A DNA stretch of 64,000 bases from Pardosa pseudoannulata (GCA_032207245.1 CM063504.1:22775491-22839490), one strand, 5' to 3'; shown: positions 11,684-23,169, counted from the first letter of the stretch. The notes: a model not told the origin generated them from the sequence alone. Numbers and translations: made by a program.

Positions 11684-11872
11684 TTCTTTGATTTAGCCTC
11701 TGAATTTTGGTTGTTATCCTCTGAGTTAGTACTATGATCAGGAACATCAGGAGATACTTGAGACATTAGGTGAGTATTCACAGGCACAGGGCCTCGGACG
11801 GGATCAGGACGTACTTGAGAAATGGACTTTTGATTCAATTTCTCAGTACCAGGTGCTTCACTGATTTCAGAT
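11684..11872 (-). CDS. PLEKHG4-like: RhoGEF exon: Pro/Ser linker before DH (189 nt)
   Basis: The acceptor is TGTTTTAG and the donor GTATGA. The peptide (SEISEAPGTEKLNQ ... NSEDNNQNSEAKSK) is polar, rich in Pro, Ser, Asn and Glu, and probably disordered. It immediately precedes the first DH helix. The split codon AA/G restores Lys at the join, giving SEAKSKK/TLMLIMKEL. Confidence 0.82.
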
Positions 11873-12354
11873 CTAAAACATAACATTTACAAAAAATAGT
11901 TGAAATTCCAAGCAGAACTTTAAAAATCATACATATTTTATGTCAAAGAAAAATCATTTTAAAATATTTTTAAAAATTATAAAAAAAAATGGAAATTTTT
12001 GTTATATGAAATTGAAAAAAGCATCAATTAAGTAAAAGAAAGGCAATATATTTATGTACTTTAAAGCCAGCCTTATATACTTTAAAATGCATTATAATAC
12101 CTTAAATATAGTTTAATTTAATGAGTTTCACTCAAAATAAACTTACATTATTGATTCATTAATGTAAGTTTTTAATTTAATCCTTATATTAATAAAAGAT
12201 CAATGATTAAAGTATATCATTACTATTAAATAATGGCAACAATTTCAAACTTATGAATTATTTTAAACCACTGTTAAAATGCTAGTAATAAGATAAAATT
12301 CAAAATACACATTTTCAGTAACTTTAATATCTATATGAAAAACTATTAAAATAC
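11873..12354. other. Intron, nothing recognised
   Basis: 480 bases of AT-rich sequence between two RhoGEF exons; a short inverted TTACATT...AATGTAAG near 12145-12170 is the only structure seen. Confidence 0.5.
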
Positions 12355-12560
12355 CTATTAGCACTAATCTCATCTGATTTATTATGAAGCCTTTCAACTC
12401 GAAGCAATGCAGTCTGCTCCCGCACTTCAGCTTTTGCTTTTTCAAGGGCTTCATCTCTCAATTGCCACATTTGACAGCGTCGGGTTAATTTTTTACATGT
12501 TTTACTTTCACCACTAGAAGAGGAACTTCTTCCAGAACTACGGAATATATTTGACAAGTC
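12355..12560 (-). CDS. PLEKHG4-like: RhoGEF exon: Ser-rich to charged helix (206 nt)
   Basis: The exon starts in phase 0 (DLSNIFRSSGRSSSSSG) after TCTCCTTAG and ends two bases into a codon at GTATTT. Its second half (CQMWQLRDEALEKAKAEVRE) is a highly charged predicted helix, possibly a short coiled coil. It joins the next exon to give ISANR/SEISEAPG. The similar Ser-rich end of the previous exon makes the junction coherent. Confidence 0.85.
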
Positions 12561-13004
12561 CTAAGGAGAAGATATATTAATTTATTTTACACCAAAGATC
12601 TTAAAAGCTACATAAATATTTACACTAATTGTGTGTGGATAACTTTTGATTGTAATTTAGATTAATGTAAGATGCTTGAATTTCTATTTTTACGTGCTTC
12701 CATAATAATTTGAAACATTTTCTCAGAAAGCTAATGTGGGTAGAAGATAACAAGAATCTTCAAAATATTAATAAAAGAATGTGAATTTTTTTAATGAAAC
12801 AAAAGCTTTTATTTCCAAATATTTATGCACAACAGTAAATAAGACAAGTTTATTAGTTAATTTGTTATTCTACATTTGCATTTAAATGACTATAAATGAC
12901 GAATGGAGACTACCTTTCTATAAATAAATGTACTTTACTTATACTAATAAAATGGTAATTTTAGATTTGTGTGACTTGAATTACACAACTATAAAACAAA
13001 CGGT

Positions 13005-13985
13005 TCATATGCATTATAGAAGCTGTATTTTTTTTTTCTTTTCACCAAACTTGGCAAGTTTTTGGCAGTTGTATGAGGCGATAAGTGGATTGGTGTGTCT
13101 TAATAAATGCAATTTATTTGCATTTCTTTTTTACATGGGGTCGTTGAGGGATATACCCCCCCCCCTCACATGTTAGATTTTTTATAATATTAATGCTTAT
13201 TAAGATGATATATATTGTGTTTATGCTGTTGATATATATCATGAATATTGCTAATCTGTTATTTATTTTTAATGTAAAAAATGATAATTATTTTGCTAAT
13301 TTTTGTACAGATGCATTTTAGACACTGTGTTCCCCCCCCCCCGCCAAACTTGGCGATTTTTCTGGTGTTTTTTTACGAGGCAATGAGTGGATTGGTGTGT
13401 TACTGTCTCCCCCTATCCAATTTACATCTATTATTAAATTTATTTTGTTCTTTCATTACAAAGGAGAATTAAGGGGGGGAACACCCCTCACATGTTAGAT
13501 TTTTTTATAACATTAGTGCTTATTAAAATTATTTATATATATATATATATATATATCATAAATATTGCTAACTTATTTATTTTTTAAGTGATGTAAAAAA
13601 TGATTATTATTCTAATTTTCTTTAATAATGCTATAAATTGTGAATCTTTTTTTTTCCAAAAGTACGGTTTTGTTAACTGTGTTTCAAATATGCCATGTAA
13701 CCGCCTTGCTGCTTTTTACTTGGCAATTTTTCAAAACACACGTTTTTCTGTTGGTCGCCAAAAAAACATGGCGGACGGGGCCGGCACCTATAATGCATCT
13801 GTTCCCTAATTTTATTATTTAATAATGCCATAAATTGTGCATTGTGCAATAATAATGCTATAAATTGTAAAAAATGCATAATGCTGCCATGTTTTTTTTA
13901 CTTGGCAATTTTTCTCCGTTAATCGGAAAAAAAAACATAGCAGACGGGGTTGGCGTCTATAATGCATTTGTTCCAAATAAACATG
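13005..13985. repeat. Degenerate repeat block with ACTTGGCAATTTTTC units
   Basis: Two copies of a ~310-base unit (about 13005-13300 and 13310-13620) share AAACTTGGC...TTTTT, GTGGATTGGTGTGT, CACATGTTAGATTTTTTATAA and AATATTGCTAA. Two shorter units follow (about 13700-13800 and 13880-13975) sharing CTTGGCAATTTTTC and a downstream ACATGGCGGACGGGG-like phrase with TATAATGCAT. The block abuts the 14004 exon boundary. Confidence 0.6.
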
Positions 13986-14003
13986 TAAAAGCATATTATT
14001 TAC

Positions 14004-14519
14004 TTTAGTATAGGAAGAGGATGATGAAGATGATGAAGAGCTTGCTTCTTTCTGTGATATACGTGTATCTAACAATGCTTTAGATATAGAAGCAACTGGT
14101 CCATTTGATGTAAGGTCCTCAGTAATAAGTCCATGATTCAGAAGCTGATCTTCTTTCTCTTGTATATAAGAGTCTATTTGATAAGAGTCTCTGTTACTAG
14201 GATAATAACTACTTGGAAAAGAAGTATATGATCCAATAGGGGATCCATAGCGTTGCTGTGCAGACACACCCATTGGTCCACCAGTTGAACGCCTCCGCTG
14301 ATGGTGTAAGATAGCTGATGTGTAAGGTGTGCTTGCACCAACTGGAAGCCAGGATGGTTGTGAATGGGATCTAACCGTTCGAGGGGTCTGTGTTGCATCT
14401 TCAGCTTCCCAAAATGGACCTCGTAGAGAATCAACTTCCATTTGTTGTTTCACTTTTTGAAGAGTTGCTTGTCTGGCTTGAATAAGTTCAACAGTCTCCT
14501 CACAGCGCAATTTAACAAC
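14004..14519 (-). CDS. PLEKHG4-like: RhoGEF exon: helix plus Ser/Tyr-rich linker (172 codons)
   Basis: This is the largest exon of the gene. It follows a TTTCTCAG acceptor, begins VVKLRCEETVELIQARQ, and ends in a run of ten serines and YTK before a GTAAAT donor. After the first 30 residues the peptide is low complexity: Pro, Ser, Gly, Gln and Tyr-rich, with basic stretches (HHQRRRSTGG). It is probably an unstructured linker and likely phosphorylation substrate (inference). The open frame runs 189 bases past the donor into a repeat, which I take as intron read-through, not coding sequence. Confidence 0.85.
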
Positions 14520-15547
14520 CTGAGAAAGTTAATTTAATTATTATAAAATAAAAATAAAGAAGCATCCTAATTTTATTTTCCAATAATTTATTTTAGCTTA
14601 ATAATTCTAGGAGTATGCAAACCAAATTATTAATTTCATTGCATGAAATTCAAAACTATTTATTCTTAAATTTGAATTATGCTTAACAAATTATAGTTAA
14701 GAAGACAATACTATATATATGATCAATGCAAAGCAAAAGTTTTAATTCAAATCTATTTTTTAAAAATTGTGAATACTTTTTTTAAATTACTATTTACAGT
14801 AATTAAAATTGCATAATTCTTAACAATATATTTTTAATAATTATAAAGTAAATTCCAACAAAATCCTGATTTTTTTTTATGTAAAAATTACAAATTACCT
14901 GATAGTTTGTTTATTAACAAAACCAAATATCAAATTCAATTGCCTCAAAATCTGTTCAAATTTCTACAAAATGCATTGTTTTCCCAAAATTTTTAACTTC
15001 CATTTTAAAGATTAATATTCATCATAAAACTAAAGTGTTCCAAGAACCAAATAAAACATATTTATTTAAATAGTATTGGAGATAAATATTCAGTTACATT
15101 TATACTGTATTAACTTTGGAGACAAGTTACTGTATATATTCTAATCATACTATTTTATTTATCTAACGAAATAATGATGTGAAAACTACATTTTACTTTT
15201 AAGAACACTTCCAAAAATACAAAACTTGAAACCATTTAAGAATGTTGCCTAAATAAGTTCAATTAAAATGAAAATTTGGACATAACAAAATAAAGTTTCG
15301 CAACCTCGAGGTTTTTAAACCCCGTTTAAGTTTCGCAATGATGCATTGGTTTCGATTATTGTAATAACGTCGCTGAGTTTAAACGTGTTTAAAAGTAATA
15401 CTTTCAGCTACGCAGCGTTTCTACCGATGTGGCGCTGATGTGTTAGTGTCGCATTCACAAAATCTTGGAACAATTACATTCTTCCCTCGTTTAATACAGC
15501 ATTCAAATCAATTTGAATTTCAGACATTGTGTCAGCATCAGCTCCTT

Positions 15548-15738
15548 CGGTATATTGGTTTGGTTAGATTTGGATCGATAAGATCCACTCTTTTTTATTA
15601 AAAGAAAGCTAATGAGACCGAGACCTACTGCTTAAGGCCGATTGTGAACGACGGTACGAACATCCATCCCATTTAAGTGATTCGAAACTATAGACTGGTA
15701 ATTAAGTAGCGCCCTGCCATTTGGCCATCGTTCGAATA
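15548..15738 (-). mobile_element. tRNA-derived SINE, degraded copy
   Basis: Same family as 7226-7403: the phrases GCTAATGAGACC, GACCTACTGCTTAA, GAACATCCAT and GGCCATCGTTC occur in order. The B box is damaged (GATTCGAAACTA). Confidence 0.6.
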
Positions 15739-15949
15739 ATTTTTAAACAGAGAATTTTTTAAATGGAATATGAACGGTTTAGAAGCTCTATTGTTAGTTT
15801 TAAGCTAAACAAACTGGAAACAGAACAGCAGAAGCGATTTAAATCAAGATTTTGCAACTGAGGATCACGGCGATGCCATACGCAATTTAACTGAATACGG
15901 CATCTCTGTATAATTTTAGTATTTTTTTGCATCATATTTTTCTACGCTA

Positions 15950-16288
15950 ATTCGGTGTTCCAGAAATTATGGTATATGAATATAAAGTTTGATATTTTCT
16001 GTATGAATGAGAAATATTTAATAAATCAATAAAAGATAAAGTAGCTGTGAAAAAAAGAAGAAAAAGCAAGAGCATAGTTATTTTACAGGTAATTTATGGG
16101 GCTATTTAAAAAGTCTGGTGTATCGTGGAGACTTTTTAAATAACCCCATAAATTACCTGTAAAATAACTATGCTCGCTTTTTTTTCTCTACAGTTACTTT
16201 GTCCTTTATCGCTTTCTTAAATATTTCCCATTCATAGAGGAAATATCAAACTCAACATTCATATACCGTAACTTTTGGAAGGCCGAAT
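15950..16288. mobile_element. Fold-back (long palindromic) MITE, ~340 bp
   Basis: Two arms of about 160 bases pair almost throughout, from ATTCGGTGTTCCAGAAATTA on the left to its inverted counterpart ending CCGAAT on the right. The inner 50 bases of each arm (TAGTTATTTTACAGGTAATT and complement) are near perfect. A loop of about 12-15 bases lies near 16118-16132. No ORF. Confidence 0.75.
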
Positions 16289-16416
16289 GGAGAAACAATC
16301 AATACTATTTGTAAATATTTTTTGTTTTTAAACTTAAAACCGATACATTCTTAACTATTTTAATTCTGTTTGCAAGCATGATTATGATTTATGCAATCAA
16401 TAAAATGAGTAAATAC

Positions 16417-16620
16417 TTTGCACTGCTCCAGGAGTTTCTCATTTCCAAGCCTAGATGCTAATTCAAGCATCTCGGTAAAAGTGTCTTCTGGCACTCTAAG
16501 ATGATTATCAGAGTATTCTTGTAGACATCTGATTTGGCGAATTATTCCCTCGGGATTTTCTGTATTGGTAATACCCATGTTAGAGACGAATCTCATGGCA
16601 TCTAGAGCCCATTCATAGGA
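16417..16620 (-). CDS. PLEKHG4-like: RhoGEF exon: end of spectrin-like region (68 codons)
   Basis: The acceptor is TTATTTCAG and the donor GTATTT; both ends are phase 0. The peptide starts SYEWALDAMRFVSNMG and ends LASRLGNEKLLEQCK. It continues the helix of the previous exon and adds another Leu/charged helix. The phrase SYEWALDAMRF directly follows ...CYQLMDK, as expected for the last helix of a spectrin repeat. The exon stands next to a fold-back element (15950-16288), which does not interrupt it. Confidence 0.85.
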
Positions 16621-18995
16621 CTGAAATAAGAAAAATTAAATTTGAGAAAATATATAGCATTAATACATTTTAAAGTTAACTAACTATAAAAAAATAAGTT
16701 AAATGATATGATAAAAATTTTAAAAAATCACTTAAGAAAACAGTTAAATTTGAATATTCAGTTTAATAGTTTCACCTCTTTCTTTAGAAGTCACAAGAGT
16801 AATATAATTAAATGCTAGCAAATTTTATAATCCATTCAAAAGAACATAAATTTTCAAAACGTGGTTTGTCCAACCACTCCCCCCCCCTTTTGTCTGGTTT
16901 TCACCATGTTTTGCTACCGTCATTTTATTGCAATAGGGCGATTTCACACTGCTAGGCGCATTTTAACTTATAACGATTTCGGCTTTCGTTTCAAGCGGAA
17001 AGGCTGCTTATTGCTTTTCTATTGGCTGCCATTAACATGAAAATAGATGGGAAGGCCATTAAAGTATTTCGTGACATTGCGTTAAATTGAACTATACGAG
17101 AACTAATTAAATCGGGATTTGTTGCTTAAAGCTGACTTTAGACAACTACGAACATCCATGACATCAGAGGATGCTCTACCTGATTGGACATCGCACGATG
17201 TGTATTTTCTAAACTTTCAGCACTATGTCATAAAATTATGTATAACAAAACAAGCCTACCTCTTTTGCTTCCATCTTATCGCCTTTGTTACTATCTTGAT
17301 TTCCCTTTTGTGCTGAACATTATAAACCAGAATGTTAGAAATTTAAAAAATTTTTATTCGCCAGATGGCAACGATATCGTCTTAATGTTTTTGTTATCTT
17401 CTCAAGTGGGTAGTCTCATAGAAATTCTACCGAAATTGTTCTAAACTTATTATGACACGTTTCCATAGTCTATAAACCTACTATAAAATAAGATTTTTTT
17501 TTTTAAATAAATGAAGGGAACAGGGGTTTGACTGAACATGAGGGCGCCCTCTGCCAAATTGGCGATATAGCAAAGAGCATAGCAACCCCGATTATTCCAC
17601 AGTGTCATGCAATCCTTTCATTACGTATGAAATTGAGTCTTTCTCATTGGGTTTTAAAAATTGATGAAATTAAATTCATCGGTTCATCACAGACAGCTAG
17701 ATGCGCTACTAAAATGCGCACTAAACTATGGACGCATCCACGCTCTCTCGGCTCATTTAGTGGCCCAATATGTGGATGCAACCCATAAACCATCTTCCAA
17801 GGTCGTCATCAGGGCTACTACTTAGTGGTGAGCAAACGTCCATAGTGTGGAAGAGGCATCAGCCTTCCGGTTACTTCACGAGAAAGCGTAGGCGCCATTT
17901 AAATATCGCCAAAAATAGGAGAGGGCCCCCGATTCTTTAGTAGCACCAAAACAAGTTGCCGTACCAGTAAGCGATAAGCTTATTCCCGCTTGTTTTGAAA
18001 AAGGGTTTTTCCCCCTCGGAAAAAAATAAATAAAATAAATAAAAGGTAAGAATGAGTTATGATTTAAAATATTCTTCATAATTTCATAGATTATACTAAA
18101 TTCATAAAAAGTCTTACTGCATTTAACTTTTTTTTAGTAGCTTGTTATCTTTATTTAAAATAACAAAGAAGAGTCTTTGCGATAAGCTGATCATTTGACT
18201 AACACTGAAAGTACATTTAAACGTAAATATTATCTCCTACAGAATTCAGACAAGCCAGTCACTCAATTAACTGGTTATTTAAATTCCAAAGAACAATTTC
18301 CCACTTAGAACAACAATGAAAGAAAGGCTCATGCAAAACCTAACTAATTTAAAGACGTTTAATTAAAACGAAAATAAAACCATAAAATCAAATACAACAT
18401 ATTTATTTTCAATTCTCGTAACCATTTTCTGGGTTTCCTTTTCTTTTTAATGTATGAAATAACAATTGTTGCCAACAATAAAACAAAAACTTTACAATAA
18501 TTTACAAAATGACATCTACAATAATTAAATTATTTCTGAATCACTTTTTCACTATTTTTTTACAGTTTGTGCGGTTACAAAGTTTTGTGGGGAATCATGA
18601 TATGGTCAAATAGCAAAAAAATTCATTCTTTCAGACCAATAAACAACATAGAACAATTTTTGTTCTATTTACATTATTTGTGACACTGGATGCAACCTTT
18701 TGCATAGTCTGAAAGGAATCGATTGTTATAATCTGAAATTATGAATTTTAATAATGTTTAAGATTTATTTTAATTTTATTTTCAGATTTACATTTTAAAT
18801 ATAATAATACTGTATTAAATAAATAGTCTAAAGAAAGAAAACAGAACATAACGATTACAAATTACCAAATTAATATAAATTATCTGAAAAAGACTTATTT
18901 AGCACCACGAATTAAACTTTAAAAGTAACATTATATTATCATAAAAGAAATATAAAACTACATTAATAATTTCTAATATGAATAATTTCTGTTAC
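16621..18995. other. Intron with several repeat fragments
   Basis: It carries a copy of the GGCGATTTCA repeat (16936-17080), a short SINE piece (17103-17195) and an inverted-repeat element (17545-17935). From 18050 to 18995 I see nothing. Confidence 0.55.
17545..17935. mobile_element. Inverted-repeat MITE, ~390 bp
   Basis: The left end (GGGCGCCCTCTGCCAAATTG, GCGATATAG) is matched in inverse orientation by the right end (TATCGCCAAAAATAGGAGAG, GGCCCCC). The interior is GC-richer than the intron and contains a stretch about ATGGACGCATCCACGC / GTCCATAGTGTGG. No ORF of note. Confidence 0.5.
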
Positions 18996-19226
18996 CTTGT
19001 CCATCAATTGGTAGCATTTTGCAGTATCTTCAATTCGTTCTCGAGTGCCTTCAAGTTTTTCCGAGAAGGACCCGAGATGCTGTCTCAAAGAAGTTGCCAA
19101 TTCCTGAACACCGCCTCGATCCTCCACCACTTCGGCAGAATTTTCATCTCGAGTTTTGGCGACCGGGATATCTTGACCAAAAGTTGAAACTTCTTCGAGT
19201 AAATCATTGCCTTTTTCAATTTGCCT
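18996..19226 (-). CDS. PLEKHG4-like: RhoGEF exon: spectrin-like helices (77 codons)
   Basis: It is flanked by a TTCCAG acceptor and an AAG/GTAACA donor and is phase 0 at both ends. The peptide begins RQIEKGNDLLEEVSTFG and ends ERIEDTAKCYQLMDK. Between lies a polar loop and a second helix (VQELATSLRQHLGSF). Alternating hydrophobic spacing and charged residues are typical of a spectrin repeat, which precedes the DH domain in PLEKHG4, Solo, Dbs and Trio. In this family the spectrin-like region is thought to serve in scaffolding or autoinhibition. The reading frame stays open only between the two splice sites. Confidence 0.85.
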
Positions 19227-20640
19227 CTGGAAAAGACAAAATATTCATTTTAAAGCACTTAACATTTAAAAATATGTAAATATTAAAAAAAAAGGCTTAT
19301 TAACTTTGTATTAGAAACGAAATACACAGAGAAATAAAACAATATACGATTTAAAGTAAGTCATAAACAAAATAAACATACATATCGGAATGTAATTGCA
19401 TGCCGAAATCTGTTAAGACTGTATTAAAAATGTTCACAAAATTTAGTTTTTCCGATCTTAATACACGACCATTTGAAAAATGCAACACATTTTTATTAAT
19501 ATTTTTCGAGTAATTTTGCTTTTAGTTCTTTAAAATACTGAGGTCAAATTTTAAGGAAATTACAATTCTTTCGCTATACTTCGTACTCAAGAGATTCAAA
19601 CGATAATTCATAAAAAAAGAAAATTTTGAACAACAAAACCTCACTCAATGAGCCGATGAATTATTGGCAGAGAAAAGATATTAAGCCAAATTTAACAGCT
19701 GATAATATGTTTGATTGCGCAATACATGTGAAAGAGCAAATTGAAAGGTTAAATTAAAACATTAATATCAGTCATTTTTTATCATTTTGTCACTTTAAAA
19801 TACAATCCTACATGATACAATGTGATACAAATAAAAATGACGTTATAATGCTAAAACGTTTTTTCAATTTACTTGAGAACATATAATAAATTATTCTTTT
19901 CCAACAAAGCAATTTGTCAAAAAAATATTAAAAAAACTTTAAAAAAAAAACATATAGTACATGTATTTTTTAGGTAAAATTTAAAGGGGAAACGAGATGA
20001 TAATTTTAAGAAACGCGCATCCTTTTCAAACCGAAAGTTTTATAGCAAATATAAAGATGATAATTTAAAATTTAATTATTTTCCTTTTAGAAACCTAACT
20101 ATTTATAGGCCACGTACATTGTGTAACTGTTTAATGACCTTACGAAAAACATTAATGGTAAAATTAGAGCATTGAAACGTCAATTACTGCTGGGAAAGTA
20201 ATAATCTTTTAACTTCGTTCAAGGATAGCTTAATGTAAAGCAATTTTGTTATAACGTCATTTAGCTTATACTAGCTTCCAACAATATGCTGCAAATTGTT
20301 AAATGACTGAAACCCTGTTTCAGAAGCCAATCTGAGGTGATCGTTAATGGCAACAAAGGTTATCAGAAAAAATAAATTAAAGGATTTTTATCAATTCTCT
20401 AAAATGCATTTTCACTCCATTTATTATTTTCAGTTGCTTTGGTACATTTTGCTCCAAGTTAAACTTCAGTGGTTGTTATTTAATATATATTCTCTATTTT
20501 AAATAAAACTGCATTGATTTTATAAAGTTATATCGACTAAAAGATTATTGTAATGAAATATTAGTACAAAATTACTAAAAACAAATTTTTGTTTAAAAAA
20601 AAAAAAAGGATTGAGAACTACATTTTTTTTTACATGAAGG

Positions 20641-21015
20641 AGGCTTGACTAAAATTGATTTTAAATGTCCATCACAATGATAAGGATTTGGTTTGGTTTG
20701 GAACGCTACGGTCTACTTTTTGCAACACGAGGGCTCACCGATTCCGAACGGCTATGAACATCCATGCCACTGTGGGATTCGAACCCACGAACTCAGATTC
20801 CGCAAGCCAGCACCCTAACCATTCGGCCCACAATGATAAGAAATAAACATTTTTTAATTAACAAGAAATCGAATTTTTATTCCATTCAAGTAGTTAAGTC
20901 AAGTAGTTAGGCCTGACTAAGATTGACTTTAAATGTTAATCCCAATGAGGAATAAATTAAACATTTTTTTAATTTATAAGAAATTGAATTTTCATTCCAT
21001 TCAAGTAGTCAGGAA
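20641..21015. repeat. Tandem pair of ~110 bp units, first interrupted by a SINE
   Basis: Both units share CTGACTAARATTGAYTTTAA, ATAAACATTTTTT, and CATTCCATTCAAGTAGT in order. The SINE at 20685-20828 sits inside the first unit, so the duplication predates the insertion, or the second unit came from an uninterrupted allele. Confidence 0.6.
20685..20828 (-). mobile_element. tRNA-derived SINE with 12-base target duplication
   Basis: Same family as 7226-7403. CACAATGATAAG lies directly on both sides (20673-20684 and 20829-20840). The minus-strand head has an intact B box (GGGTTCGAATCCC). It is 34 bases shorter than full-length copies, with an internal deletion after AACACGAGGGCT. Confidence 0.8.
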
Positions 21016-21269
21016 TTCGAAAAAGAGAAGTTGAACAATCAAGAGTTAATTAAGTAAAATATAGAACCATTTACATGTATGTAAAACCATTTTCCGTACT
21101 TCTGAAAACATAAGCAAAGGTTTTAAGTAAAGTGTATTTACTTTGTATAATTAATTACTGTGATGAATTACGCGTACGTACTACGTAATACGCTTGTGGA
21201 ATATTTTGATAGTCGGACTTTTGGGAGAGGTCTTTAGAAAAACGGGCAGGTAAGAGATCTCGCGGTGTC

Positions 21270-21533
21270 GCCAATGATTTTTACATCACAGATAATACAC
21301 AGCAAATGACGCCCACTCAAATAACGTCCCTGAAAAATTTTTTGGATGGAGCGTAGGCAGGCATCCCACCTGGATTCGTATTCCCGCCACACCTGAATAT
21401 CGGCGCCGAACGAAGGACGTTTATTGACAATCTGAGGCACATAAGGTTTCCCAGGAATGCACCAAGTCACTAGCAAGAGTCTTGTCATTTCTTGAATACA
21501 ATAAAAACAATTCGCTCCTTTATTTGTTTGCAT
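21270..21533 (-). CDS. GC-richer open frame, possible alternative first exon
   Basis: A frame starting at ATG 21533 contains YVPQIVNKRPSFGADIQVW and EYESRWDACLRSIQKIFQG. Base composition is much less AT-rich than the flanks. A weak donor (GAT/GTAAAA, phase 0) would allow joining to the 19226 exon. No family recognised. It may equally be part of an old transposon. Confidence 0.22.
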
Positions 21534-22639
21534 TATTTCAAACGCACCGAACTTTTAAATTCGTGCGGAAAAATCTCGGCCTTGACCTAAAAAATACAGT
21601 CACGTGACGACAACTGAAACCGAGGTGCATAACACAATCTCAAATTTCGATTAAATTGATTACGGAGAAACCATCAGAATCGACTGGAATATGCAAGGGT
21701 GTATATGACTTATATCAATAAGTATATTTTTTGACACGAAAAATTAAAAGAAAAAAAAAAGGAACAATGAGCCAATTTTCTCTAATGGTTGTAAAAAAGA
21801 TAAATGAGGAATAAAAATCATCACCATAACTACGAATTAAGAGGGTAATTTTCCTCGAATCTTCTTAAGAGAATAAAATGCTGTCAAATCCAGTTTTCCA
21901 TATTCATTTCGAAATGAGGCATACCGACCGTTTCTAGAGCACATATTTACTGACACATATTATTTAATGATTTAACGGTGAAAGTACTATTTATTCATAT
22001 TTCTTGTGCTACATTATGATGAAAATTAAGAGACTTGATTTTGTATTATACCTTAAATGTTGAAGAACAGCCGCACATTCTATAAAAATTCCTTCCCTAA
22101 ACCATTTCCTCAGTAAAAATAGAAGGGAGCAAGTATACAAGGCCGGAAATGAAATGCTTAAAATAGAAATAAAAAATAAAAGTATGCCCCTTTCTTCAGA
22201 CATGCCACATGAATAAGGGTGGGAAAGAAGTAATGTGGAGAAGAAAAAACGTCGCAGAATAAAAGAACTGTAAACGGAAGGGGGAGAGGGGAAGAAAAAA
22301 AAATACCTCGGCCAGATTTTAGCACCGAATAAGAAGAAATGCTTCGTTTTTTAAGGAAAATGAGGTTAAAGAATGAATAACATTCTTCATTCCTGAATTT
22401 TTTTTTTTAACTTACTCCATGTACATGATAATTATGGGAATTTATTTCAACAAGTATTCGAATATGACACCTGTATAATTTGTAATAAAAGTGAGCACAA
22501 TACAGAAATTAACTGACGATGAACTTTTACCAAAACTTTGCACAAATCAAATTAACTTGCTGTCTGCTACGTTTTTAACTTAATGATATCCTACATTGAA
22601 CAAGTGGCCCATTCCAAAATCTGGCAATCAATAAACGAT

Positions 22640-22822
22640 AGCTCCGCATTTACCTGTGAATGGGTAGGGCGATGATCCTCGGTACCGGAGTTTGGGGTTC
22701 TAATCCCACTGTTAGTATGGATGTTCTAAGCAGTTCGAAACCGGATTTAAGCAGTAAGTACCGGTATCATTAACCCTTTGTAGCAAAACAGCAGACCAAA
22801 GTGTTCCAAACCAACTGCATTT
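22640..22822 (+). mobile_element. tRNA-derived SINE, plus orientation
   Basis: This copy reads tRNA head first on the plus strand (GGTAGGGCGATGATCC, GGGGTTCTAATCCC, ATGGATGTTC) and ends GTTCCAAACCAA. It is the only clearly plus-oriented member in the window. Confidence 0.65.
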
Positions 22823-22864
22823 AGACAATATTTTTCTAAAAAAAATTTTAATCGCTTTACTTAA

Positions 22865-23037
22865 CTATTACGAGGGCTGCGTTACTACTGAGACACTGCA
22901 AATAATTTTGAGTTTTTAACATAAAAACAAAAACAAATCGTAAAACCTAATTATTTTGCAGCGTTTCCGTAGCGGAGCCTTCGAATTTGAAGACAAATTT
23001 TAAATGGCTCCGCTCCGAAGCCCTCGAGTGCAAAGGG
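22865..23037. mobile_element. Degraded piggyBac-type MITE, ~173 bp
   Basis: The right end reads ...CCCTCGAGTGCAAAGGG followed by TTAA (23038-23041). The left has TTAA (22861-22864) then CTATTACGAGGGCTGCG. CGAGGGCT/AGCCCTCG is inverted between the ends, and the left outer terminus is eroded. Confidence 0.4.
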
Positions 23038-23169
23038 TTAATTAGCAAGAAATTAATTACTAATTAATTTTTAATATTTATTCAAAATTATTTAAAATCT
23101 GAGTCTTTTCAAAAGTAAAAAAAATATTCCCTTTACATATGCTATTTAAACCAAACAAAAAGGTTTTTT

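Larger units (their letters stand above)
14520..16416. other. Intron with SINE and fold-back element
   Basis: The first 750 bases show nothing. Then a GC-richer unidentified patch (15295-15480), a degraded SINE (15548-15738) and a large inverted repeat (15950-16288). Confidence 0.55.

Noticed and set aside
13673..13999. Extension of the 14004-14519 exon frame to 13815, and other frames in this block
   Set aside because: A GTAAAT donor at 14003 continues perfectly into the next exon, and the extension is repeat sequence.
22774..23037. A TTAA-flanked element with CCCTTTG/CAAAGGG ends starting at 22774
   Set aside because: The left CCCTTTG lies within the 3' part of a SINE (the family reads CATTAGCCTTCGTG there), so that match is coincidental. 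I keep a shorter element from 22865 instead.
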